Source: Micavibrio aeruginosavorus (GTDB lineage: Bacteria > Pseudomonadota > Alphaproteobacteria > Micavibrionales > Micavibrionaceae). Taken from it: a DNA stretch of 17,299 nt. The notes beneath the pieces were generated by a model that had not been told where the DNA came from, did no database searches, and saw only the letters and a program-made list of their open reading frames with translations. Made by a program: the position numbers and the translations under genes. The DNA is taken from contig QFOT01000030.1 in assembly GCA_003241285.1 (NCBI GenBank), forward strand, positions 1-17,299, in the 5' to 3' direction. Shown in pieces: positions 6,919-12,680 of the stretch (position 1 is its first letter; every line of letters starts with the position of its first letter).

Positions 6919-7382
6919 CCTGCCGCCGCCATGAAAATCTGGATCGGCGCTGACGGCGTTAATTGAACTTTGACGAAATCGAAGCATTCTGGCCGGATGC
7001 CGCCATCGGCAAGCTCAAGCGCCTTGCTCACTTTTATACGGCCCGGAAAATAACCGGTTTCTGTTTCTTCCAGTTCCTCTTTTGCCGGAAGCGGTATATC
7101 GGATTGCCCGTCTTTATTGAGGCCGATCATATATCCGCGCAGCAGGGTTATTTTTTCCGGCTTGGTATAATCCTGAACGATCTTGTCGAAAATGTCGGAG
7201 AGGTTCGATTTGTTGCGGCAGCTCCTCGCTTCGTAAATTCTCAGCGTTGCCTCATAGGCGCTGCGGCAAAGCCGCTTGATGATCGCCGCATCGACGATGC
7301 GCTGCTGCATGATGTCTAGCTGCTCATACGCTTCTTTTGCATTATCCAGACAGGGATCCGCTCGCTCTATTAGAAAATTCAT
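6915..7382 (-). CDS. uncharacterised cytoplasmic protein
   Basis: This 155-residue protein has no signal peptide and no membrane helix. The N-terminal half is helical and charged, with three Cys (Cys12, 39 and 55). The C-terminal half is more beta-like, with GRIKVSKALELADGGIRPECFDFVKVQL. I recognise no family. It is the last gene of a minus-strand run (9456-10193, msrA, clpP-like, hydrolase, this gene), after an AT-rich 56-bp gap. No clear Shine-Dalgarno is present before ATG 7382. Its stop overlaps the stop of the plus-strand pseudopilin-like gene. Confidence 0.6.
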   Translation of the reverse strand: MNFLIERADPCLDNAKEAYEQLDIMQQRIVDAAIIKRLCRSAYEATLRIYEARSCRNKSNLSDIFDKIVQDYTKPEKITLLRGYMIGLNKDGQSDIPLPAKEELEETETGYFPGRIKVSKALELADGGIRPECFDFVKVQLTPSAPIQIFMAAAG

Positions 7383-7438
7383 ATATTAATTTTCAGCCAG
7401 CAACTCTTAATTTAAGATTAATTTATCTAAAATTTTAT

Positions 7439-8092
7439 CTAATCCGCGAATTTTCCGTTTTGCAGAAATATGGCCACCTGCCGCATGACGCTCGGCTTCG
7501 TGATCATATAGGTATGGGTCACTTCCATCACCAGATGCGCCGTCATGTTTTTATGCTTTGTCCGTTCAATCGGAACCATGCCGTCCGATGCGCCTTCCAG
7601 AATATATTTTGCAAACGGCACGGCGTTCTTGCGGCCCGCGATAATGCCCAGCTCATATTCCGCATCTTCGCAATCGTCATGGACATGCGTGGTCAGGAGC
7701 TGCTCCCCGACAGGCCCAAACCCGAAACTGAATACAGGCTTCAACCAGCTTTTCTTCAGCATATAATCAGCCCATTCACTGCCCGAATTCGGCGGCCCCA
7801 GCATCACCACCTTGCCGATATTTTCCGGGCAGAAATCGCGGATATAATACCGGGCCAGCAAACCGCCCAGCGAATGAGTGACGAAATGCAATTTGGCGCT
7901 CGGGTTATATTTTTTATGCTTGTGGATTTTATGGTGAAGAATAAAGGCGAGGTCTTCGAGTTTCCGCCGCCGCGCGGGATAGGAAATATTCAAGACATCA
8001 TAGCCTTTGAATTCCAGATATTTCTGCAATGGCCACATATCAGCCCGTCCTCGGAATATCCCATGTAAAAGAACGACGGTTTCTCTGGTCAT
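7439..8092 (-). CDS. alpha/beta hydrolase, lipase-like
   Basis: This 217-residue serine hydrolase has a complete candidate triad. The oxyanion motif is VVLLHGIFRG (6-15), the nucleophile elbow is VTHSLGGLLARYYI (71-84) with Ser74, the acid is Asp170 in SDGMVPIERT and the base is His193 in VTHTYMI. The elbow begins with Thr instead of Gly (T-H-S-L-G), a variant seen in PGAP1/lipase class 2-type enzymes. Those and related families hydrolyse lipid or short-chain esters; the substrate here cannot be told. There is no signal peptide, so it is probably cytoplasmic. It starts 31 bases after the ClpP-like gene, likely in one transcript; the ribosome site is weak. Confidence 0.85.
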   Translation of the reverse strand: MTRETVVLLHGIFRGRADMWPLQKYLEFKGYDVLNISYPARRRKLEDLAFILHHKIHKHKKYNPSAKLHFVTHSLGGLLARYYIRDFCPENIGKVVMLGPPNSGSEWADYMLKKSWLKPVFSFGFGPVGEQLLTTHVHDDCEDAEYELGIIAGRKNAVPFAKYILEGASDGMVPIERTKHKNMTAHLVMEVTHTYMITKPSVMRQVAIFLQNGKFAD

Positions 8093-8123
8093 CTAAATAT
8101 AAAAGCCTGAATTAAAATTCTTC

Positions 8124-8708
8124 TCATCTCAGGCGATCGATCACCCGATCAATCACACCGAAATTCTTCGCATCATTTACGCTCATATAAGAATCACGAT
8201 CCAGAACCTTATGCAGCATTTCATGATCTTGCCCGGTATTTTTTTGCAAAATGCCATTAAGCAGCTCCCGCAGGCGGATCAGTTCTTTCGCTTCGATCTC
8301 GACATCGCGGGAAGATCCTTCGACCCCGCCTTGCGGCTGGTGCATCATGATACGCGCATTAGGCAGCGCGAAGCGTTTGCCTTTCGTGCCGCCGCTTAAG
8401 ATAATGGCTGCGCCCGATGCCGCCTCGCCGATGCAGATTGTCGAAACGTCACAGCGCACGGCCTGCATCATATCGTAAATCGCCAGCGTATCGGTGACAT
8501 TGCCGCCTTCTGAATTGATGAACAAAGTAATATCCTGATTTGGGTCCTGCAGATCGAGCAGCAGCATCTGGCCACAGAGCGTATTGGCGGTTTCCGCGTT
8601 GATCTCGCTGGTCAGGAATAAAACCCGCTCCTGCTGTAATAAGGCAAAAACATCGCTGTCATTATGGGCCGCTTTTGCATCATGGGCATGGGTTTCGTTC
8701 CGACGCAT
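8124..8708 (-). CDS. ClpP-type serine protease, divergent stand-alone paralogue
   Basis: This 194-residue S14-family peptidase has the triad preserved: Ser98 in GEAASGAAIIL, His123 in IMMHQPQGG and Asp172 in LDRDSYMS. It differs from housekeeping ClpP in three places: INSEGG instead of NSPGG (65-69), GEAASGA instead of GQAASMGA, and a His/Asp/Ala-rich N-terminal extension (1-18) in place of the usual axial-loop start. No clpX, clpA or lon gene is adjacent, so this is probably a second ClpP, perhaps forming mixed rings with the housekeeping subunit. A good ribosome site (AGAGGAA, about 8 bases upstream) supports the start. It sits between msrA and a lipase-like gene, suggesting a stress or envelope-repair context. 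Confidence 0.85.
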   Translation of the reverse strand: MRRNETHAHDAKAAHNDSDVFALLQQERVLFLTSEINAETANTLCGQMLLLDLQDPNQDITLFINSEGGNVTDTLAIYDMMQAVRCDVSTICIGEAASGAAIILSGGTKGKRFALPNARIMMHQPQGGVEGSSRDVEIEAKELIRLRELLNGILQKNTGQDHEMLHKVLDRDSYMSVNDAKNFGVIDRVIDRLR

Positions 8709-8796
8709 TGTTCAGTTCCTCTTAATATCTATTCAATATTTGGTTGTAGTAATAATGTAGGACCGCCCGGCCTCCCGCAAAGAGCCCGGCAAAAAG

Positions 8797-8815
8797 AATC
8801 ATTTTTTGAATGATT
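8797..8815 (-). terminator. weak intrinsic terminator after msrA
   Basis: AATCATT and AATGATT pair around a five-base loop, and the minus strand then reads CTTTTTG. It lies 14 bases past the msrA stop. The stem is AT-only apart from one G-C pair, so partial read-through into the ClpP-like gene is likely. Confidence 0.45.
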
Positions 8816-8828
8816 TCAGTTATTTAGC

Positions 8829-9419
8829 CTATTTTTTAAGCTCTTCGAGGCGCTCGTCGCGGTTACACCCGGCCCGGTAAAGGCGGTAATGCATTTTATT
8901 GTTATCGGCGAAATCCTGATGTTTGGCCTCTGCAGCATAAAACGGCCTGGCTTCTTCAATTCTGACCTTTACCTGCTGGCCTGGGTGACGGCCCTGCAAG
9001 GCGGCAAGACTCTTCTCGGCAGCCTCGCGCTCGCTTTTATCGCCGACGAAGATCACGGCTGAATATTGTTTTCCCTTGTCGCAGAACTGGCCTTCACCGT
9101 CGAAGGGATCGATATTGTCCCAGAACACCTGCAGCAATTTATCGTAAGAAACCTTTGCCGGGTCGTATGTCACCTCGACGGCTTCATAGTGATCGGTGGT
9201 GCCTTTGGATACCTGATCATATGTCGCCGTTTCACGGCTGCCGCCTTCATAGCCTGAAACGACATCGGCGACGCCTTCCACTTTCTGGAAGTCATGCTCG
9301 GCGCACCAGAAACAGCCCATCGCGAAAGATGCTTTTTTCAGGCCGGTATCCGCATGGGCGGTTGAGATAAGGAAGAGGGAGGCGGCAAGGCCGAGGAGCG
9401 CGGGGAACATGGTTTTCAT
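8829..9419 (-). CDS. msrA: peptide methionine sulfoxide reductase MsrA, exported form
   Basis: This enzyme reduces methionine-S-sulfoxide in oxidised proteins. I chose ATG 9419 over the TTG at 9455. It is preceded by AGGATGT and gives a proper signal peptide (MKTMFPALLGLAASLFLISTAHA, cleaved near 23), so the 196-residue protein acts in the periplasm. The motif GCFWCAEHDF (35-44) holds the catalytic Cys36; YEGG, TDHYEAVEV and FWDNIDPFDGEGQFCDKG are typical; the AEAKHQDF segment and a likely resolving Cys185 in AGCNRDE follow. Electrons would need a periplasmic thioredoxin-like donor, which is not in the window. The gene lies 36 bases after an uncharacterised gene, probably in the same operon. 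Confidence 0.93.
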   Translation of the reverse strand: MKTMFPALLGLAASLFLISTAHADTGLKKASFAMGCFWCAEHDFQKVEGVADVVSGYEGGSRETATYDQVSKGTTDHYEAVEVTYDPAKVSYDKLLQVFWDNIDPFDGEGQFCDKGKQYSAVIFVGDKSEREAAEKSLAALQGRHPGQQVKVRIEEARPFYAAEAKHQDFADNNKMHYRLYRAGCNRDERLEELKK

Positions 9420-9455
9420 ACATCCTATTCGGTCATGGAGAGGCGAAAGTTTCAA

Positions 9456-10193
9456 TTAAAAAACAGGCGAGGCAAAACCGAAACTTATGCAGGCGGGGCG
9501 GTCTTTAACGCCAAGATTACAAACGGGCGATGTGTGAATGGAAGGAGGATAAGCGGAGGGCCAGTCACCTTGGCGCATAATCACGATATCGCCCGGCGCG
9601 ACATAATGCGGGGATGGCGGCCCCGACTGGCGGAACCCCTGATCGTCGAAGCACCAATGACTTACCTCGTCATAATAGGGAGCGAAACCCGCTTCTGCGA
9701 GTTCCCTCGTGCAATAAATGCCGGTTCCGGAATGCGCCTGCGCCTGGATAATGATGATGCCGCCGGGCAGCGCGTCATATAAAATATTTTCCGATACCGG
9801 TGGCTCGTTGAACGAATCGAAATGGGGGATCAACTCGGCGATGGACATCGTATTGATCTCCACGGGCGGAAACTTCTGGTCGCGCTTGAATTCTTCGACA
9901 ATCGTCAGGTAATCCTGTCCGGCTTCATTGCTGAAAATGTCATGCTCGCGGGCTTCGTCCAGATGGACCATGACCGAATTACCCGAAAAAGACGTCATCG
10001 TATTTTCGGCAATCTGCCGCAAATCGGGATAATGGCGGCTTATGGTGACGGCGGAGAATTGCGGCTTCAGCAGGATTTCCCGCGCTTTTGCGGCGGCATG
10101 CTGCGGCGGCATGGTTGCCGGGAGGCATATCATGCCTTCCGGGCAGCGGCTTTCTGATATAAATTCGTCACGCAGTAAAAACATCGCCGCCAT
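9456..10193 (-). CDS. uncharacterised protein, possible beta-helix/cupin-like C-terminal half
   Basis: This soluble protein has 245 residues, no signal peptide and no membrane helix. The N-terminal half has LPATMPPQHAAAKAREILLKP and a helical stretch, then VMVHLDEAREHDIFSNEAGQDYL. The C-terminal half has alternating hydrophobic strands: GGIIIIQAQAHSGTGIYCTREL, SHWCFDDQGF and GDIVIMRQGDWPSAYPPSIHTSP. The GDIVIMRQGDW...IHTSP pattern recalls the last strands of double-stranded beta-helix proteins such as cupins or 2-oxoglutarate oxygenases, and also DUF1826, but the metal ligands are not convincing. GAGG ahead of ATG supports the start. It is divergent from the YjdF-type gene with only 21 bp between the start codons, and msrA follows 36 bases downstream. 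Confidence 0.65.
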   Translation of the reverse strand: MAAMFLLRDEFISESRCPEGMICLPATMPPQHAAAKAREILLKPQFSAVTISRHYPDLRQIAENTMTSFSGNSVMVHLDEAREHDIFSNEAGQDYLTIVEEFKRDQKFPPVEINTMSIAELIPHFDSFNEPPVSENILYDALPGGIIIIQAQAHSGTGIYCTRELAEAGFAPYYDEVSHWCFDDQGFRQSGPPSPHYVAPGDIVIMRQGDWPSAYPPSIHTSPVCNLGVKDRPACISFGFASPVF

Positions 10194-10214
10194 AAAACCT
10201 CAGGGAACATCATT

Positions 10215-10826
10215 ATGTCAACAAAATTACCATTTTCATGTCTTATTCTGGTTGCTGTTGTCATGGCATGGTCCATGATCGACCCCTATGACTGGCCGAC
10301 CTGGATCATGGAAACCCTGCCGGTCTGGATCGCCGCTGCTATTTTAATTCCGACGCGCCGCAAATTCCCCCTGACGAATCTCGCCTATGTTTTGATCGCG
10401 ATCCACTCGGTGATCCTGATCGTCGGGGCGCATTACACCTATGCCCGCGTGCCGCTTTTCGACTGGATAAGGGACGCGCTGGGAACGGAGCGCAATTCCT
10501 ATGACGGGCTCGGCCATCTGGCGCAGGGCTTTATTCCGGCGCTGATCGGGCGCGAACTTTTAATCCGCACCTCGGATCTGCAGCGCGGAAAATGGATGTT
10601 TGCGCTAATCGTGCTGTCCTGCCTCGGCATTAGCGCGATTTACGAACTCATCGAATGGGGCGCTGCCGTCGCCGCTGGCGGCGGGGCGGTGGAATTCCTC
10701 GGTACGCAAGGCGACCCGTGGGATACGCAAAAAGACATGGGGCTTGCCGGGATCGGCGCGGCTCTATCGCTTTTGATCCTGTCAAAATTCCATGACCGAG
10801 AGCTTAACAAGCTAACTCCTCGATAA
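10215..10826 (+). CDS. YjdF-type (DUF2238) inner membrane protein
   Basis: This integral membrane protein of 203 residues has about five hydrophobic helices. The conserved loops are those of the YjdF/DUF2238 family: GAHYTYARVPLFDW, NSYDGLGHLAQGFIPALIGRELL, ISAIYELIEWGAAVAAGGG and FLGTQGDPWDTQKDM. The acidic and His residues in these loops (YD-GH, YELIEW, D-WDTQ-D) are the strongest family marks; the biochemical role is unknown. AGGGA sits about 9 bases before the ATG. The TAA stop merges into the second copy of the palindromic repeat, which probably helps end the transcript. Promoter elements must overlap the 5' end of the divergent gene, as the gap is just 21 bp. Confidence 0.88.
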   Translation: MSTKLPFSCLILVAVVMAWSMIDPYDWPTWIMETLPVWIAAAILIPTRRKFPLTNLAYVLIAIHSVILIVGAHYTYARVPLFDWIRDALGTERNSYDGLGHLAQGFIPALIGRELLIRTSDLQRGKWMFALIVLSCLGISAIYELIEWGAAVAAGGGAVEFLGTQGDPWDTQKDMGLAGIGAALSLLILSKFHDRELNKLTPR

Positions 10827-10897
10827 TGTTTTCCCCGCGAAAGCGGGGATCTTAACTTATACGCAATACCGGATCCCCGCTTTCGCGGGGAAAACAT
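10826..10897. repeat. dispersed palindromic repeat, copy 2
   Basis: Two perfect 26-bp arms (10826-10851 and 10872-10897) flank a 20-bp spacer. The 25 inner bases of each arm (TGTTTTCCCCGCGAAAGCGG onward) match the copy at 3022-3092, while the spacers are unrelated. The left arm overlaps the last base of the stop codon of the YjdF-type gene. The nested hairpin CCCCGC-GAAA-GCGGGG is present in both arms. It lies between two plus-strand genes and may separate the YjdF-type and lolA transcripts. Confidence 0.9.
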
Positions 10898-10974
10898 ATA
10901 GGCAAATAATCGATATCAGTTTTATTTAAGGGGGAAGCTTCTCTTCACAGGCGTTTTAATCTAAATAGGTACAC

Positions 10975-11571
10975 ATGAAAAAAATCATCCTCACTCTCGC
11001 GCTTCTTCTTATTTCAGCTCCGGCCTTTGCGGATAACGCTGCCGATATCGCCAAGGCGGAAAACTATTTCAAGACGCTCACCACGGCGAAGTCCCGTTTC
11101 GTGCAGACCGCGCCGGACGGCAAGCAAACCCGCGGGAATTTTTATTTGTCGCGCCCGGGCAAGCTTAGATTTGAATACGACGCCCCGATCAAGGATTTCG
11201 TCGTCGCGGACGGCCTCTTCATTTATTTTTACGACGACCAGTTGAAACAGCAATCGAACGCGCCGATCAGCCAGACCTTGGCTGATTTTCTCTTGCGTAA
11301 AAACCTCAAGCTAAGCGGCGATTTGAAAGTCACGCAAATCAAACGCGATGGCGGGCTGATGCAGATGACGATGGTACAGGCTGCCGAACCCAATGCAGGA
11401 TCGCTCACCTTGGGTTTTCAGGAAACCCCGAATCTGCAATTGAAAAAATGGCAGGTTCGTGACGCCACCGGCAATATCACCGAGATTGAATTATTCAATG
11501 TCCAGACGAACATGAATTTGCCGTCGAAACTATTTGTTTATCTCGACCCGAATAAAAAAGGTTACAACTAA
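10975..11571 (+). CDS. lolA: outer-membrane lipoprotein carrier protein LolA
   Basis: This periplasmic chaperone takes lipoproteins from LolCDE and delivers them to the outer membrane. The 198-residue precursor has a signal peptide ending APAFA|DN (about residue 19). The body shows family marks: AENYFKTLTTAKSRFVQTAPDGKQTRGNFYLSRPGKLRFEYD (about 28-70), a VADGLFIYFYDDQLKQ strand pair and the C-terminal ELFNVQTNMNLPSKLFVY part. It is normal in length. The ribosome site is modest (AGG about 7 bases upstream). RecR starts 2 bases after its stop, so the two form one transcript. Several lipoproteins in this window would be its cargo if they go to the outer membrane. Confidence 0.92.
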   Translation: MKKIILTLALLLISAPAFADNAADIAKAENYFKTLTTAKSRFVQTAPDGKQTRGNFYLSRPGKLRFEYDAPIKDFVVADGLFIYFYDDQLKQQSNAPISQTLADFLLRKNLKLSGDLKVTQIKRDGGLMQMTMVQAAEPNAGSLTLGFQETPNLQLKKWQVRDATGNITEIELFNVQTNMNLPSKLFVYLDPNKKGYN

Positions 11572-11573
11572 TC

Positions 11574-12182
11574 GTGCAAGGGGATGGGCCGCTCGATCAG
11601 CTGATCCGCCAGCTTGCAAGCTTGCCGGGGCTGGGGCCGCGCTCGGCGCGCCGCGCCGCGCTTCATCTCATCCACCGCAAAAGCGAGATGATGCTGCCAC
11701 TGGCGAAAAGCCTTGAAAACACCGCCGCCAGTGTAAAAACCTGCAGCAAATGCCACAATCTCGATACCACCGATCCGTGCCGGATCTGCACCAGCGCAAA
11801 CCGCGACCAGAACAGTCTTTGTGTCGTCGCTACCGTTGCCGATCTCTGGGCGATTGAGCGCACCGGTGTTTTCAAAGGCCTTTATCATGTGCTGGGCGGA
11901 GTTTTATCCGCCCTCGACGGTATTTCGCCGGCCGATCTGAATATCGTCTCGCTCAAACTCCGCGTAGAGGATTTGCAGCCTGCGGAAATTATTCTCGCCC
12001 TCTCGGCAACGGTGGACGCACAGGCCACATCGCACGTCATTATCGACACGCTGCAAACCAATGGACAACATCCGGCGGCGAAAATATCCCGCCTCGCCCA
12101 TGGCGTCCCGGTCGGCGGCGAGCTTGATTATCTTGATGAGGGCACGATCGTCACCGCGATTAAATCACGATCGGCTTTTTAG
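11574..12182 (+). CDS. recR: recombination mediator RecR
   Basis: RecR works with RecF/RecO in loading RecA on gapped DNA. The 202-residue protein has the N-terminal helix-hairpin-helix (about 8-30, LIRQLASLPGLGPRSARRAA), a four-Cys zinc finger with Cys57, 60, 69 and 72 (CSKC...CRIC), a Toprim domain (about 80-170) and the C-terminal ISRLAHGVPVGGELDYLDEGT segment. All are complete. The start is GTG 2 bases after the lolA stop; translation may be coupled, as the nearby AAAAGG is a weak Shine-Dalgarno. Its lolA neighbour is unusual: recR commonly follows dnaX and ybaB in alphaproteobacteria. Its stop overlaps the stop of the convergent phage-like gene. Confidence 0.95.
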   Translation: MQGDGPLDQLIRQLASLPGLGPRSARRAALHLIHRKSEMMLPLAKSLENTAASVKTCSKCHNLDTTDPCRICTSANRDQNSLCVVATVADLWAIERTGVFKGLYHVLGGVLSALDGISPADLNIVSLKLRVEDLQPAEIILALSATVDAQATSHVIIDTLQTNGQHPAAKISRLAHGVPVGGELDYLDEGTIVTAIKSRSAF

Positions 12183-12517
12183 ATTTTTTCAGAAACATAG
12201 AGCATACCGTCCGTACTATCCGCACGGATAACGGCGACATGTGTATATTGTTTCGCCTCGTCGCCGCCAATGGCAACATCGTAATAAACGCCCGCCGGGA
12301 AATAATGGTCAGTGTTGGTCGCCGCGACAGCACTACCGCCGAAGCGGATAAAGACGCCCGCCGTTGCATACAGGCTTATTATCTTCGTATCCGCATCGAA
12401 AGCCGTAGCGTTTCGCGCGGAGGACGCGGCAGCGGTGATCTTATGCGCCCCGCCGTCGCGAAGGCGCAAGGCCGGGATCGGGTGGTTGTTTTCATCGGTC
12501 GGTAAAATAGTCGGCAT
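12179..12517 (-). CDS. small phage-structural-like protein
   Basis: The 112-residue product begins MPTILPTDENNHPIPALRLR and continues with a Ser/Ala-rich patch. It then has the strand pattern KIISLYATAGVFIRFGG, a HYFPAGVYYDVAIGG turn, HVAVIRADS and a final GMLYVSEK. This order (strand with xIRFG, LPAGVxxxF-like turn, VAVI, G-LxVSE) is what I know from small capsid-proximal or decoration-type proteins in tailed phages and prophages; the link is by pattern, not by search. No other phage gene is seen near it. The start has GGAG directly after a run of ten T. A strong promoter with a LexA-type site and a leader hairpin lie upstream (12529-12680). It has no signal peptide or Cys. Confidence 0.7.
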   Translation of the reverse strand: MPTILPTDENNHPIPALRLRDGGAHKITAAASSARNATAFDADTKIISLYATAGVFIRFGGSAVAATNTDHYFPAGVYYDVAIGGDEAKQYTHVAVIRADSTDGMLYVSEKI

Positions 12518-12528
12518 GAGTTTTCTCC

Positions 12529-12569
12529 AAAAAAAAAACGGCCGCCAACCGGTGAATCAATCCGGCGGC
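12529..12569 (-). terminator. intrinsic terminator in the leader of the phage-like gene
   Basis: On the minus strand GCCGCC (12569-12564) pairs with GGCGGC (12546-12541), with further CCGG/CCGG pairing possible inside the loop. Two bases (CG) then precede ten consecutive T (12538-12529). The T run touches the GGAG ribosome site of the gene starting at 12517. It would end transcripts from the upstream export gene and also, unless bypassed, those from the promoter at 12636-12665. Confidence 0.85.
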
Positions 12570-12578
12570 GACCTCAAA

Positions 12579-12604
12579 CAGGGATTATGAACAGAATAAC
12601 CCTG
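12579..12604 (-). other. second leader hairpin
   Basis: CAGGG-TTAT and ATAA-T-CCCTG pair with one bulged T around a seven-base loop on the minus strand, just upstream of the terminator stem. It could help fold the leader or compete with the terminator; no exclusive antiterminator pairing is obvious. Confidence 0.45.
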
Positions 12605-12635
12605 ATTCAGAACATGATTCCGAACCAGATTTTCT

Positions 12636-12665
12636 CTTATAGTTCTATTTATGTTCTATTGTCAA
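12636..12665 (-). promoter_or_regulatory. near-consensus promoter with embedded LexA-type operator
   Basis: On the minus strand TTGACA (12665-12660) and TATAAG (12641-12636) are 18 bases apart. The spacer contains GAAC-N7-GAAC (12656-12642; GTTCTATTTATGTTC on the plus strand), which is the alphaproteobacterial SOS box described for Rhizobium, Rhodobacter and Caulobacter LexA. A repressor there would block RNA polymerase. Transcription would begin near 12629 and run into the phage-like gene after about 110 bases of leader. Confidence 0.7.
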
Positions 12666-12680
12666 CCTATTTATGTTCTA
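12645..12680. repeat. 14-bp direct repeat at the operator
   Basis: CTATTTATGTTCTA occurs at 12645-12658 and again at 12667-12680, with a 22-bp period (about two helical turns). The second copy overlaps the stop codon of the upstream export gene and has only one GTTC half. Confidence 0.85.

Noticed and set aside
7407..7421. Second TTAA-N7-TTAA match before the gene ending at 6915
   Set aside because: The surrounding 50 bases are almost only A and T, so the match has little weight.
9420..9455. Upstream TTG start for msrA
   Set aside because: It would put a charged 12-residue extension before the signal peptide and has no ribosome site; ATG 9419 has both.
3022..10897. The two palindromic repeats as a CRISPR array or a composite transposon
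   Set aside because: There are just two copies 7.7 kb apart, with no regular spacers. No transposase, target duplication or cas gene is visible between or around them.
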